Assembly (NCBI GenBank): GCA_965243605.1
Contig: CBDEVQ010000101.1
Span: 1-64,000 of the forward strand
DNA: 64,000 nt
Reading direction: 5' to 3'
Source: JBMYYR01 sp965243605
GTDB lineage: Bacteria; Bacteroidota; Bacteroidia; Flavobacteriales; CAJXXR01
Each line of letters opens with the position of its first letter. Position 1 is the first letter of the stretch. Made by a program: the position numbers and the translations under genes. Under the pieces are notes generated by a model that did no database searches, was not told the origin of the DNA, and saw nothing but the letters and a program-made list of their open reading frames with translations. Shown piece by piece: positions 25,884 to 35,911 of this stretch.

Positions 25884-26816
25884 ATGCGTTTTCTTCTCTC
25901 AATTCTATTCTGTTTCATCCTATTTCCTATACAAGGATATACACAAAATACATTTGTCTACGAAATGAAATCTGCTTATACAGATTTAGAAAAAGATATT
26001 ACAACGGGCTTTGTATCCCTTTCAGATAATTATCCATTATCTGAACATCCAGATTCTTTAGCAGTCCCTGATATACTTATAAATCACGGAGAACGTTATT
26101 TAGAATTAACGGGAAAATATAGATCTCGATTGTTAAAAACAACATCGATTGCTGAAACAGATTCTGTTTATATATACGATTATACTGAACGTAATATGTA
26201 TGCCTTTCCTGTAAATGGGTTAAAGACAGTGGCTATTTTAACACCATACGATATGGCTGGTGGTAAAAAGTTTCAATCGGATTATATGATTGGCTTTGAA
26301 ATTGATCCTAAAACTATTAAAACAGAGCATGAATACTTAGAAAACTATTTTGCTTCTACAGGTCCAATAAATCCATTTTCAAACATGGATCTACACCCTA
26401 TTATTTGGCAAAACACAGACTCTTCATGTTTTCCTCTGGGCCAAAATATCCCTAAATATTCTATGCTTAAACCTTCGGATAGACGAAACAATACGTTAGA
26501 ATATATAGAAGGTGATTTGGTCTTTTATACTCAAGATATTATTGATACCAACGGAACATTTAAAGCAAGACACGTAAGAGTCATTAACATATACTCTAGA
26601 GACATTGTTTTTGATAATTTATACACTTATAGTGAAGGGACTTCTGTAAATGGTTTAAACGACAATAATTTCATGAAACAATGGACAGGTAAGCTTTTTA
26701 AGAATCAACCTCCTGTTCTATTTGGATTCATTTATCAATCGTTTGGGTGTATTCAAATTCCGTACATTACAAATCCATATTCATTTATTAACTTGTTTTG
26801 CGACAATAGGCATTAA
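25884..26816 (+). CDS. secreted hypothetical protein, first of a tandem paralogue pair
   Basis: A 310-residue protein with a signal peptide (residues 1-21). No known domain is recognised. It is clearly related to the next gene: both have FVSLS near residue 40, KYRSRLLKTTSIAETDS / EYRERLLHGISLKETDS, a conserved QWTGKLFKNQPPVLFGF / QWTGYMIKDFPPVLFGF segment, and both end CDNRH. This is a tandem duplication. The next gene starts 34 bases downstream. Function unknown, most likely periplasmic or surface-exposed. Confidence 0.65.
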   Translation: MRFLLSILFCFILFPIQGYTQNTFVYEMKSAYTDLEKDITTGFVSLSDNYPLSEHPDSLAVPDILINHGERYLELTGKYRSRLLKTTSIAETDSVYIYDYTERNMYAFPVNGLKTVAILTPYDMAGGKKFQSDYMIGFEIDPKTIKTEHEYLENYFASTGPINPFSNMDLHPIIWQNTDSSCFPLGQNIPKYSMLKPSDRRNNTLEYIEGDLVFYTQDIIDTNGTFKARHVRVINIYSRDIVFDNLYTYSEGTSVNGLNDNNFMKQWTGKLFKNQPPVLFGFIYQSFGCIQIPYITNPYSFINLFCDNRH

Positions 26817-26850
26817 TCCTAATATTAACTTTATACCGAAGATACAATTT

Positions 26851-27798
26851 ATGAAAAAGCGCGTCTTTATTATATTCATATTCCAATTTTTCGTTACACA
26901 TGACTTACACGCACAGGATACTCCAATTTACGAGGCTACATTTATTAAGACCTCAAATGTTGATAAGAATTTAAACTACGGTTTCGTTTCACTTTCACCG
27001 TCCTATAACATTTATGACTCTAACCTCCCAACGATCCCCGTTTCTTCATTGGAAAACACAAGTACCAATGAAATGATCAAATTGACAGGTGAATATAGAG
27101 AACGGTTATTACATGGCATAAGTTTAAAAGAAACAGATTCTCTATTTATTTATAATTATCATCAGAATACGATAGTCTCTTTTTTAATACAGAATCTAGA
27201 AGCCATTGCGATCAAATCACCTTATTCTTCAGAAGCCCCTCTTTCTGAAAGTGATTACCAAATTGGATTTGAATTTAAAACCAATCGTGCCTCATTATTC
27301 CATACAACATTTGTAGCTGTTGGTAACAATAATCCATTCACGAATAAACTAGCACCAATTATTTGGACTCCTATAGATTCAATTTATTTCCCCTCTGGAT
27401 ATACCTCGAAAGAATTTAAAGAGCAAAAGGGAAAAAACACCATTAAAAATACCTATTCATTTAGCCTTGGAATATATGACTACTATTTACAAGAATCTTC
27501 TTACGGTAAGGGTTGGAATAATTTTATAAGACATGTTATGGTACTTAACTGTAAAAACGACACCTTATGTATTAGTCAGTTATACTCTAACAATAATTCC
27601 GAAGAGCTTAATGAATTATTAATTAGCAACAAATCTGATGTTAAATCAGAAAATGCTCAACAATGGACTGGATATATGATTAAAGATTTCCCTCCTGTAC
27701 TCTTTGGATTTACAACAGATATGTTTGGTTGTACAGTTATATACCCTATAAGTAACACGAAAGAAGCGTTTGAGATTAAATGTGACAATAGACATTAA
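26851..27798 (+). CDS. secreted hypothetical protein, second of a tandem paralogue pair
   Basis: The start at ATG 26851 (MKKRVFIIFIFQFF) gives a normal signal peptide and 315 residues; an in-frame ATG at 26722 would add 43 residues of unlikely sequence overlapping the upstream gene. It is the paralogue of 25884-26816, with the same PPVLFGF and final CDNRH motifs and the same length class. Unknown function. Being adjacent and co-oriented, the two probably share a transcript. Confidence 0.65.
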   Translation: MKKRVFIIFIFQFFVTHDLHAQDTPIYEATFIKTSNVDKNLNYGFVSLSPSYNIYDSNLPTIPVSSLENTSTNEMIKLTGEYRERLLHGISLKETDSLFIYNYHQNTIVSFLIQNLEAIAIKSPYSSEAPLSESDYQIGFEFKTNRASLFHTTFVAVGNNNPFTNKLAPIIWTPIDSIYFPSGYTSKEFKEQKGKNTIKNTYSFSLGIYDYYLQESSYGKGWNNFIRHVMVLNCKNDTLCISQLYSNNNSEELNELLISNKSDVKSENAQQWTGYMIKDFPPVLFGFTTDMFGCTVIYPISNTKEAFEIKCDNRH

Positions 27799-27952
27799 AT
27801 TATAACAAAAATTATTAATAACATTAATAATTTAAATATAATTGCCCAAATAATAATTACATTGTATATTACTCATATTAAAACATATAATACGAACTAT
27901 CTTAAATTATAAGTGGTATTATATAAACCTTAATCTATTTTATCCTACAAGA

Positions 27953-30013
27953 ATGAATATTAGAAGTTATTTAATTGTTCTATTACTAAGTCTATCTCCA
28001 CTAGTAAATGCCCAAACCCCTACATTAAGTTGGGCCAAACAAAATGGTGGGATTTCTATTGATCATCCTTATGATCTTACAACCGATTCTTATGGAAATA
28101 TTATTAATATTGGTTCATTTGCATATGACGGAGATTTTGACCCTGGAGTTAATACAACGAATTTAACATGTGTAGGTTCAATGGATGCTTACATTCAAAA
28201 ATTAGATGTAGATGGTAATTTACTTTGGGTAAAACAACTCGGTAATACTGGAACAGATATAGCTAATGCCCTTTACACAGACAATAATGACAATATATTT
28301 ATTACCGGACAATTTGAAGGAACAGTTGACTTTGATCTAGGGTCTGGAATATATAACTTAACATCTAATGGAGAAGAAGATATTTTTTTACTAAAATTAA
28401 ATAGTAATGGTGATTTTCTATGGGCTATTTCTTTTGGAGGAACTGAAAAAGACGCTGGTAGCGATTTACATATAGATGAACTAGGTAATATTCACCTGAT
28501 AGGTGGATTTAGTAGTAAGGTCGATTTTGATCCTGGAAGTGGTATAACTCAGTTAATTTCTGAAGGGTATTCGGATATTTTTATCCTTAAACTAAACAAT
28601 AATGGAGCCTTTGAATGGGTAAAACAAATAGGAGGATCCTCTGTAGATTATAGCCAATCAATGGCTATAGACAATAATGGTTATATTTATTTGACCGGAT
28701 ATTTTGAAAACACTGTTGATTTTGACCCTGAAGCAACCTCTCACCTATTAACTTCTACAAATGTTAAAGATGGATTTACTTTAAAGTTAAATTCAGATGG
28801 GCAATTTGAATGGGTAAAACAAATTTCTGGAGAAGGACTTATTATACCTAAATCTATTGCCTTAGATGACAATAACAATGTGTATTCTACGGGATATTTT
28901 CAAGATACAGCCGATTTTGACCCTAGTAATCTTACCCTTGAATTATCAGCGGTTGGACAACACGATATGTTTGCCCAAAAATTAAATGCCAATGGAAGTT
29001 TAGATTGGGCATATAGCTTAGGGAGCTCTGGTTTTAATATGGGAAGTACAATATATACCGATGTCAATAATGATGTATTTATCATTGGAGCCTTTACATC
29101 TATTATTGACTTTGATCCGGACCCTGTAGATGAACAATTTATGACATCTACTGGCGATGAAGATATATTTATACAGAAGTTGGATGCCACTGGAGATTTA
29201 CTCTGGGTTAATACCTTTGGCGGATTAAATAAAGATCAAGGATACTCTATTACAACAGATCTATATGAAAATATAATAAGTGCCGGTAGTTTTTGGTCAA
29301 CTGCAGATTTTGACTCGGGTATAGATTCACTTAACCTTGAAAGTGCTGGAGCATTTGATATATTTATTCAAAAATTAAACCATTGTAGTGTTCAATCTGT
29401 TGATACCATAACAAGCTGTTTACCTATTACTTGGATTGATGGCGTAACCTATAATTCATCTAACAACACGGCTAACCATCACTTATTAAGTTCTGAAGGG
29501 TGCGATTCATTAGTTAATTTAAATTTAAACATTACCGATTTATCGAATATCAACTTGAGCGCGAATGGAACCTTAATATCCATCAATTCTAATTCGGGAA
29601 GTTACAAATGGTTAGATTGTAATTTCAATTACAACGCAATTCCTAACGCAAACAGCTCAACTTATTACGGAGAACCTGGAGGAAGCTATGCTGTAGAAAT
29701 TACAGAAAATGGTTGTGTAGATACCACCGCATGTATTAGCATTGCCAATATTGGACTTACAGAATCTAAATTTACAGCGTTATTCAAAATTTATCCTAAC
29801 CCAAACAACGGAGCATTTAAAATCCAATTATCAGAACCTATTGAACAATTAAACGTTCGTATGACTTCTATTTTAGGGCAGGAATTATATAAAGCTACAT
29901 ATTCCAACACCGATGAAGTAAATCTAAATATAGATCAACCCATAGGTGTTTATTTAATTGAGATTTCGGATGGAGTGGGAAATAAAACCACGCTTAATGT
30001 CCTTAAAAAATAA
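27953..30013 (+). CDS. secreted beta-propeller repeat (SBBP-type) protein with T9SS sorting domain
   Basis: A 686-residue protein with signal peptide (ending VNAQ). Residues about 25-475 hold eight or so repeats of about 55 residues with a recurring pattern of DFDPG, LTS, DIFIQKL and G.LLWVKQ.GG, the SBBP beta-propeller layout. A short spacer with CDSLVNLNLN follows. The C-terminal KIYPNPNNGAFKIQL ... GVYLIEISDG domain is a type A T9SS sorting signal. Such proteins are exported and often bind surfaces or polymers. It is a single gene, and a bidirectional terminator separates it from the convergent YceI gene. Confidence 0.85.
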   Translation: MNIRSYLIVLLLSLSPLVNAQTPTLSWAKQNGGISIDHPYDLTTDSYGNIINIGSFAYDGDFDPGVNTTNLTCVGSMDAYIQKLDVDGNLLWVKQLGNTGTDIANALYTDNNDNIFITGQFEGTVDFDLGSGIYNLTSNGEEDIFLLKLNSNGDFLWAISFGGTEKDAGSDLHIDELGNIHLIGGFSSKVDFDPGSGITQLISEGYSDIFILKLNNNGAFEWVKQIGGSSVDYSQSMAIDNNGYIYLTGYFENTVDFDPEATSHLLTSTNVKDGFTLKLNSDGQFEWVKQISGEGLIIPKSIALDDNNNVYSTGYFQDTADFDPSNLTLELSAVGQHDMFAQKLNANGSLDWAYSLGSSGFNMGSTIYTDVNNDVFIIGAFTSIIDFDPDPVDEQFMTSTGDEDIFIQKLDATGDLLWVNTFGGLNKDQGYSITTDLYENIISAGSFWSTADFDSGIDSLNLESAGAFDIFIQKLNHCSVQSVDTITSCLPITWIDGVTYNSSNNTANHHLLSSEGCDSLVNLNLNITDLSNINLSANGTLISINSNSGSYKWLDCNFNYNAIPNANSSTYYGEPGGSYAVEITENGCVDTTACISIANIGLTESKFTALFKIYPNPNNGAFKIQLSEPIEQLNVRMTSILGQELYKATYSNTDEVNLNIDQPIGVYLIEISDGVGNKTTLNVLKK

Positions 30014-30032
30014 ACGCTAGTATATCCATATG

Positions 30033-30082
30033 ACTCAACAAAAAAGGTTTAGAAAATATTTTCTAAACCTTTTTTGTTGAGT
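30033..30082. terminator. bidirectional terminator between convergent genes
   Basis: A near-perfect 50-base palindrome, ACTCAACAAAAAAGGTTTAG to CTAAACCTTTTTTGTTGAGT, with A- and T-runs on both sides, between the propeller gene and yceI. Confidence 0.92.
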
Positions 30083-30093
30083 ATGTTTTAAGA

Positions 30094-30744
30094 TTACATC
30101 TTAAATGGAATATTAATATCCAATGTAAAATTATCTTTAATGGCTCTATCTCCTAAATCATCAAAAAAGGAACCTGAACCATATTTAATATTAAACTTAG
30201 TACGGTCTACCTCTACCTTTGCTTGTAACCTACCATTAGACCAAGTCGATAAAAATGTAATAGGCTTAGTAACATCCTTAATGGTCATGTTTCCTGTTAT
30301 TTCAATTTGTTGTCCAACATTTTTTGTTGTTGATACAACAAACTTTGCTGTAGGATAATTGGGTGCATCAAAAAAGTCTCCATCTCTTAAATGCGCTGCT
30401 AAATCACTTTTATCTTTATCATCTCCCCCGTCCATCAGTTCTTCGGCGCGGATAGATGTCATATCTACCACAAAAGATCCTCCAGATATATGAGAATTAC
30501 TCCCTTCTAAATACCCTGATTTTAAATCCAAAACACCTCCATGAGAACCCATTATTTTATGGCCTTTCCAATTTATCTTACTGTCAGATACTTTAGCTAA
30601 AAATCGTTTATCCGTACTCGATTTCTTTACCGATTGCTCTGTTTTAACTGGGGCTTTGTCTTGAGGTTTAACCTCTGTAGAATTAGAACAAGACATTCCA
30701 ATTACTAAAGCACCTAAAACAAGTATGTTCTTTGTTTGTAACAT
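30094..30744 (-). CDS. YceI family lipoprotein
   Basis: The 216-residue protein has a lipoprotein signal (IGMSCSN at about 17-23), so the mature domain is membrane-anchored. The YceI fold begins with SKINWKGHKIMGSHGG and contains SFVVDMTSI, HLRDGDFFDAPNYPTAKFV, and ITGNMTIKDVTKPI. YceI proteins are beta-barrel lipocalin-like proteins that bind long isoprenoids or fatty amides. Single gene on the minus strand with a terminator downstream. Specific ligand unknown. Confidence 0.92.
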   Translation of the reverse strand: MLQTKNILVLGALVIGMSCSNSTEVKPQDKAPVKTEQSVKKSSTDKRFLAKVSDSKINWKGHKIMGSHGGVLDLKSGYLEGSNSHISGGSFVVDMTSIRAEELMDGGDDKDKSDLAAHLRDGDFFDAPNYPTAKFVVSTTKNVGQQIEITGNMTIKDVTKPITFLSTWSNGRLQAKVEVDRTKFNIKYGSGSFFDDLGDRAIKDNFTLDINIPFKM

Positions 30745-30969
30745 GTGTTTATTTTTAAGATTTACACCACTAATTTATCGCAAACTTACTTTATAGCGAT
30801 GTTTTATCTGTAAACAACAAAAGTTTTAGGGTTAACAACAGAGCACGTTTATGATCCTTAAAATTTATTTAGATATATTTTGATTCTATAAACTTTATTA
30901 ACACTAGGCATTCTCACCTAAAACGTGTAATAGACTATATTTATAACACCAAAAATAAAATCTATTCCA

Positions 30970-31962
30970 ATGAGATTACCTATCCTAATTCTGCTCATAT
31001 TCACTCTTTTTCTCATGTCTTGCCAACAGGAGTCAATTACATTCCAAAAGGTCATGGTTAGCCAGACCGATCCCGACCAATTATACATTAATGACAGCAA
31101 CAGCACCGCTTTGTATTATTTAAAGTATGTTCCCAAAACCGAAATAAAAGGGGCTTTAATTGTTCTGCCTTCTGGTGGCGAAAGAACCGAGGATGTTATA
31201 CAACAGATTAACTTACATGTTCTAGCCGCAAAACAAGGCCTTATTACCATAATTCCATCACTAAATTGGGGTGTTGATAATCGGTTGGCCGATTACCAAT
31301 TTTTAGACCAAATATTTAATGAAATTATAGAGACGTACCATGTCCCAAAAGATAAATTTGTTCTGGGAGGATTATCCAATGGTGGGATGGTATCTATTGG
31401 TTATGCTCAAAAATCTGTAAAGCAACCCAATAGTACGGCGGTTAAACCTATGGGGATTTTTGGACTTGATACTCCTTTAGATAAAGCGTATTTATATGCC
31501 TATTGTAAACGAGAAATAGAAAGAAACTTTAACCAAGCAGGTGTAAACGAAGCCAAGTGGATGCTCAATAATTACCAAAAATTATATGGGGGTTCGCCTG
31601 ACGATTTCCCAGAAAAGTATATTGAAGCGTCCTTATATTCTTATAGCGTGAAAAACGGAGGGAATGCCTATTATCTAAAGAACATGCCCATTAGAATGTA
31701 TACCGATTTAGATGTAGATTGGTTAATGAATGAAAGACACAGAGACCTAAACGACTGGAATGGAAGTGATATTATTGCCATGGTTAACACCTTGAAAATA
31801 ATGGGTAACCCGAATGCCCATGTAAACGTTACAATGGGTAAAGGTGTTCGATTAGACGGTAGAAAGCATCCACACTCATGGTCTATTATGGATAATAACG
31901 ATTGTATGGACTGGATACTGTCTTTAATGCAAAATGAGTTCGAGAATGAACACGTACTTTAA
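30970..31962 (+). CDS. lipoprotein alpha/beta hydrolase, paralogue of 2884-3816
   Basis: A 330-residue lipoprotein (signal ending FLMSC). The hydrolase elbow GGLSNGG is near residue 135, followed by the GLDTPLDKAYLY segment and a final KHPHSWSIMD like its paralogue in the first part of the window (which has RHPHSWAIVD). The paralogues differ throughout but share segment order and length. Single gene between yceI and a minus-strand membrane-protein gene; no neighbour suggests the substrate. Confidence 0.82.
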   Translation: MRLPILILLIFTLFLMSCQQESITFQKVMVSQTDPDQLYINDSNSTALYYLKYVPKTEIKGALIVLPSGGERTEDVIQQINLHVLAAKQGLITIIPSLNWGVDNRLADYQFLDQIFNEIIETYHVPKDKFVLGGLSNGGMVSIGYAQKSVKQPNSTAVKPMGIFGLDTPLDKAYLYAYCKREIERNFNQAGVNEAKWMLNNYQKLYGGSPDDFPEKYIEASLYSYSVKNGGNAYYLKNMPIRMYTDLDVDWLMNERHRDLNDWNGSDIIAMVNTLKIMGNPNAHVNVTMGKGVRLDGRKHPHSWSIMDNNDCMDWILSLMQNEFENEHVL

Positions 31963-31975
31963 GACATTTTGCACT

Positions 31976-32410
31976 TTAAATGAAAATAAACAACAGAAGG
32001 CAGTATCCTCCAAAACCGATTAATCGTTTTAATACAAATGATGCATTCTCTGCTTTCTTTCTATATGTTATTAAGGCATAAATTCCGGTTCCAATAATAC
32101 CAAATAGCAACATAATACTAGACCCAGGAAACGATAATGATTTAAACAAAATACCTAAGGATGCAACACTCAATACCGTCCCAACACCAAAATTTTTAAA
32201 GGTATACCCACGAACTGGGCTAAAAGGCATATCGCTTACAGCATCTCCAATAGTCTTGTTATTAAACAACACGATACCAAATAAAAAATAAACAACCGAC
32301 AATGCCCCTAAGGACAGAATTAATAAGAAAGAATTACCTGGTAAATCAAGAATTCTTAAAATTACACCAACAATGGATGAACCAATTAATCCGATTTCTA
32401 ATGTTTTCAT
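31976..32410 (-). CDS. hypothetical four-helix membrane protein with internal repeat
   Basis: A 144-residue inner-membrane protein with four to five hydrophobic segments. The sequence has an internal repeat: DLPGNSFLLILSLGALSVVY in the first half and SFPGSSIMLLFGIIGTGIY in the second, suggesting an old duplication. A related pattern is seen in many uncharacterised Bacteroidota membrane proteins. Function unknown. It is convergent with the preceding hydrolase gene, 14 bases from its stop. Confidence 0.6.
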   Translation of the reverse strand: MKTLEIGLIGSSIVGVILRILDLPGNSFLLILSLGALSVVYFLFGIVLFNNKTIGDAVSDMPFSPVRGYTFKNFGVGTVLSVASLGILFKSLSFPGSSIMLLFGIIGTGIYALITYRKKAENASFVLKRLIGFGGYCLLLFIFI

Positions 32411-32505
32411 TTTGTATACCGTTTATTAATAAAGCACAAATTTAATTTAAATCTTTGTTATAAGCCAAAGAGTTTCAAATTGTATTAATACTTAATTTAT
32501 CTTCT

Positions 32506-33603
32506 CTAAAACCCAATTTTCCCCTTTTCAATATTAGAATACGATTTCTGATTTCGATTAAAAATATCGGCAACAACCAACTCTTCTTTGGACGGTTCTA
32601 AATTCAATTCTTTTAAAATCGCATTGGTCTTATCTAAAGCTAAAGCCTTAAATTCATATTTAGCAATCATTCGCCCTTTTCTTAATAATGCTGTATCTAC
32701 TTTAGATAAATTAGAGTTGAACGTACAAATCACCTTAATATTTAAATAATCGCTAAACAATCCATCCGTTAATTGTAAAATAGTAGAAACAACAGAATCC
32801 TGATTGACTTGTTCTCGAGATTTAATCACTTTTTCGGCATCCTCTATTATTAAGATAGAATTTCGTTGTTTAAGTAAAAACGAGATGAATTCTGGATCTA
32901 ATAAATTGTGAACAAATTCATTTTGAACAAAAATAAAATTAGAATCTTTGTGATCTGATATTAAGCTTTTAATATAGGTTGTTTTCCCTGTACCAGGCTT
33001 ACCATACAACAGAATTAACCCAGATTGTTTCTCATTAATGGCTTTATCAATTCGATCATAAACCTCAACAAAATCATCGTTATAATGTTGTTGCAGATTA
33101 ATGGCTATTGGTTCTGTACGAACATATTCGGTATGAAATTCTGATTTTGAATTGGTTAATACTTTAAACGTTGGTTTTTGAGATAAACCAAATTGTTTTC
33201 TTAAAGCATTATTCTTTAAAAACACCCATTCTTCTAGCTTAGAATCTGTACAATCGTAATAAAAATCGACCAAAATGGTGTCATCATCTAAGCTTGTAGA
33301 AACCAAGCTATTTTGATGTTGGCTTTTATACAACAAACGGGTCGTAAAATCTTTATTTGGATCGTGATCACTAGAGTCATCTGTATCCCAATGTTTAAAA
33401 AGCAATTGATAATCACTTGCCTCTAGATCTAAAACTTCGAGAACCTTATCCATATTTTCTTTATTAGACGTTAATGGCGCCATAAATCGAAGTTCAGATG
33501 CAAGTGTATTATATGATAATGTGAAATAGAAATTTCTTTCGAGCTCATTATAAGAATCAAATGCTTTTAATAATTCTGACATAAAAATGGTGTTTTTTTT
33601 CAT
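32506..33603 (-). CDS. AAA family ATPase
   Basis: The protein has 365 residues from 33603; the internal Met at 33582 (MSELLKAF) is an equally good start. The AAA core shows Walker A GKPGTGKTT near residue 205, Walker B ILIIEDAE near 255 and a sensor-like VICTFNSNLS near 295. The N-terminal half has no domain I recognise. Related ATPases act as unfoldases or remodelling factors; the substrate here is unknown. It lies alone on the minus strand with the AlkD-like gene 42 bases upstream. Confidence 0.85.
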   Translation of the reverse strand: MKKNTIFMSELLKAFDSYNELERNFYFTLSYNTLASELRFMAPLTSNKENMDKVLEVLDLEASDYQLLFKHWDTDDSSDHDPNKDFTTRLLYKSQHQNSLVSTSLDDDTILVDFYYDCTDSKLEEWVFLKNNALRKQFGLSQKPTFKVLTNSKSEFHTEYVRTEPIAINLQQHYNDDFVEVYDRIDKAINEKQSGLILLYGKPGTGKTTYIKSLISDHKDSNFIFVQNEFVHNLLDPEFISFLLKQRNSILIIEDAEKVIKSREQVNQDSVVSTILQLTDGLFSDYLNIKVICTFNSNLSKVDTALLRKGRMIAKYEFKALALDKTNAILKELNLEPSKEELVVADIFNRNQKSYSNIEKGKIGF

Positions 33604-33645
33604 TCCGTAAATACATTCATTTATACCAACTGATCTTAAAATCAG

Positions 33646-34314
33646 TTAATCAATGAGTCTTAAGGCCTCTTTTCTACTGAGTGGACTTAATTCTGTTTTA
33701 GAAACAAAACCTCTCACCCAATCTGGGTTTGTTCTACTATATTCTCTTAATACCCAACCAATAGCTTTATTAATAAAGAATTCCTTAGACCCCAATAAAG
33801 CATTTATACAACGTTGCAATATCCTTGTATCTATTTCGGTTTTATACTTAAGCTGAAACAACAATGCTGAACGCTGAAGCCATATATTATCCGACTTCAA
33901 CCATTTTTCTACATAAGGTTGTTGTTGATCTGGAAATTGCTTAAAATAAGCCCCCATTAACTTATAAGCGATATAATCTACCGTATCCCACCAAGAATTA
34001 TTAACCACCATAAATTCTAAAAGATTGATATCTTCTTTTTGGAGGCGTTTTATATACTTAAACATTAATTCTTGAGCGAATAAATGATACTCTCGTTGTG
34101 GCTTTAACCAAATGGCATGAATAATTTCATCTCTAACTTTAAGATCTGGCAAGAATTCTTTTAATAAAAAAGGCTTTTGTAATTCTCGCCTGGCCGCAGT
34201 TGTCATGCCGTAAAACTCAAATTTATCTCTTAAATAGGCCTTTTGCTTTTTGGCTATAACAGCATCTGCCTGGTTTTTAAACTCTTTTTCTAAAGCGTTT
34301 ATATAATCCTGCAT
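33646..34314 (-). CDS. DNA alkylation repair protein, AlkD family
   Basis: The 222-residue protein has the HEAT-repeat pattern of AlkD-like DNA glycosylases that remove bulky or cationic alkylated bases. Helical repeats include REYHLFAQELMFKYIK, NSWWDTVDYIAYKLMG and NKAIGWVLREYSRTNP. The WWDTVD segment and the AIGWVLRE helix are typical of the active-site region. Length is near the family norm. It lies upstream of the AAA ATPase gene on the same strand and may be co-transcribed. Confidence 0.88.
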   Translation of the reverse strand: MQDYINALEKEFKNQADAVIAKKQKAYLRDKFEFYGMTTAARRELQKPFLLKEFLPDLKVRDEIIHAIWLKPQREYHLFAQELMFKYIKRLQKEDINLLEFMVVNNSWWDTVDYIAYKLMGAYFKQFPDQQQPYVEKWLKSDNIWLQRSALLFQLKYKTEIDTRILQRCINALLGSKEFFINKAIGWVLREYSRTNPDWVRGFVSKTELSPLSRKEALRLID

Positions 34315-34441
34315 TAATAAGTGGGTTTTTAAACTAAATGGATTTGATTTCTTAACAATCTGTAATACTCAAATGTAATGTTTCTACTTAAGACTTGTTA
34401 TAATTTGGATATTTCTATTCAATAAATTAAATGCGTTGGGT

Positions 34442-34873
34442 TTAAGAAATACCTTTATCTGCTAAACGTATGGCTTTTATCTTATAATGATCTTCCTGAT
34501 AAACAACATAGGTTTTACTCAACTGATCATGCCATCCATAACTCGCATTACCAAAATAAGAAAAAGCATCAAAAGGAATGAAACGGCAAAAGGTTCTTAA
34601 TACAATCGTCCAAAAACTAGGTTTATTTCCTTCATGATCTATAACGATAGTTTTGGTTAACGATTTCCCTGGCGTTACTTGATATACATACTCAAATACA
34701 ATGTAGTACATTGGAATTATTAGAATGCTAAACAGAGTATTAAATTGAGAAAGTCCAAATAGTTTAAAACAATAAATCATTTGATAAATAACAAACAAGT
34801 CAATTAATAAATGACCTAATCGAGTTCCTGAAGAGATTGCTTTAATGGGGTATTTAAGATTGTTAATAATCAT
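34442..34873 (-). CDS. RDD family membrane protein
   Basis: A 143-residue protein with three hydrophobic segments and the RDD layout: GTRLGHLLIDLFVIY near the N-terminus carries the R and D residues after which the family is named, followed by a GKSLTK motif and a C-terminal LRTFCRFIPFDAFSY helix. RDD proteins are small inner-membrane proteins of unclear function, some linked to sodium or proton antiport. Single gene on the minus strand. Confidence 0.85.
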   Translation of the reverse strand: MIINNLKYPIKAISSGTRLGHLLIDLFVIYQMIYCFKLFGLSQFNTLFSILIIPMYYIVFEYVYQVTPGKSLTKTIVIDHEGNKPSFWTIVLRTFCRFIPFDAFSYFGNASYGWHDQLSKTYVVYQEDHYKIKAIRLADKGIS

Positions 34874-34973
34874 TTAATTATATCGTGAATTATAAATTGG
34901 ATAATCATCCAAATATAAAATATCCTCTAAACAAACAGAATGTATTGAATTTAAATAAGGTTAATTAAACTTA

Positions 34974-35249
34974 TTAAACATTAGATCCAAAGAGCTCAAA
35001 AAGATCACCAACACCAAGTGTTGCCCAAATAACCATTAAAAACAAGATGATTTTTAAAGTAAACGGCACAATAAACCCAATATTTGTTTTCAGGAAAGCG
35101 TCTGTACTTGGTAAATATATAGCCGCAAGAAGTAAGTATATACTTCCTGGAATAAGGTGAATAAAAATAATATTTAATATTCCGATCAGTATAAAAACAG
35201 AGATAAAAAGCCAGTTTACCTTTTGTTTAAAGTTAATAGTATCTTCCAT
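34974..35249 (-). CDS. hypothetical small membrane protein
   Basis: A 91-residue protein with two to three hydrophobic segments (about 13-30, 33-48 and 58-80). No family recognised. It follows the RDD gene upstream on the same strand after about 100 bases. Confidence 0.5.
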   Translation of the reverse strand: MEDTINFKQKVNWLFISVFILIGILNIIFIHLIPGSIYLLLAAIYLPSTDAFLKTNIGFIVPFTLKIILFLMVIWATLGVGDLFELFGSNV

Positions 35250-35431
35250 AATAAATAGTTTTTACAAATTATTACTCAACACAACTATTTACAAGATAGT
35301 TATTTTTAACTACTCAACCATACAATATACTCCCTTAAATCAACAAGATAAACCTTTATACATCTATAAATACCACATACAAATTGGTATATGGTATTTA
35401 TTTTTAAACAAATTTTGGTAGTAATACCAAC

Positions 35432-35653
35432 CTAAAACGAAAGGAATTCTCTAACGCCTTCAGACAAGCGACTTCGTTGCCTTACTTTTAATTCTACAAG
35501 ATCATTATCAAACCCTAATTGTTTAAAGCTTGAACAATTCCCTTCAAAATTTGGTGTAGAATTCGTTACTCTACATTGGATTCCCTTATCCAAATTTATG
35601 CTTCTATTGGCACAATTGGAACATACCAAATACATTCTTTCTTTTTCTAACAT
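35432..35653 (-). CDS. small cysteine-containing hypothetical protein
   Basis: A 73-residue basic protein; the Met at position 7 (MYLVCSNCANRSINL) may be the real start. A CSNC pair plus two later cysteines suggest a single zinc knuckle or a small redox site. No family recognised. Downstream (35654-35911) nothing further is seen. Confidence 0.5.
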   Translation of the reverse strand: MLEKERMYLVCSNCANRSINLDKGIQCRVTNSTPNFEGNCSSFKQLGFDNDLVELKVRQRSRLSEGVREFLSF

Positions 35654-35911
35654 AATCCATTATTGAATTAAAAAACTAACAAAAACTAAAAATTAATACG
35701 TCTGGTGAATAGGCATAGACCAAGATCTATTTTTCACGTTATACCAACGCATTATAAAATGCCCGAAATATGATTAATATTCTATTTCATTTTTATTAAA
35801 CGGTAAAATATAGAATAAAGTATACTTACCTTAGATAACTTCTATTAAAACAACGAGATAGTTCTCATTTTGCACCTATACTTTATTCCAATGGTCACTT
35901 TAAACTATCAT

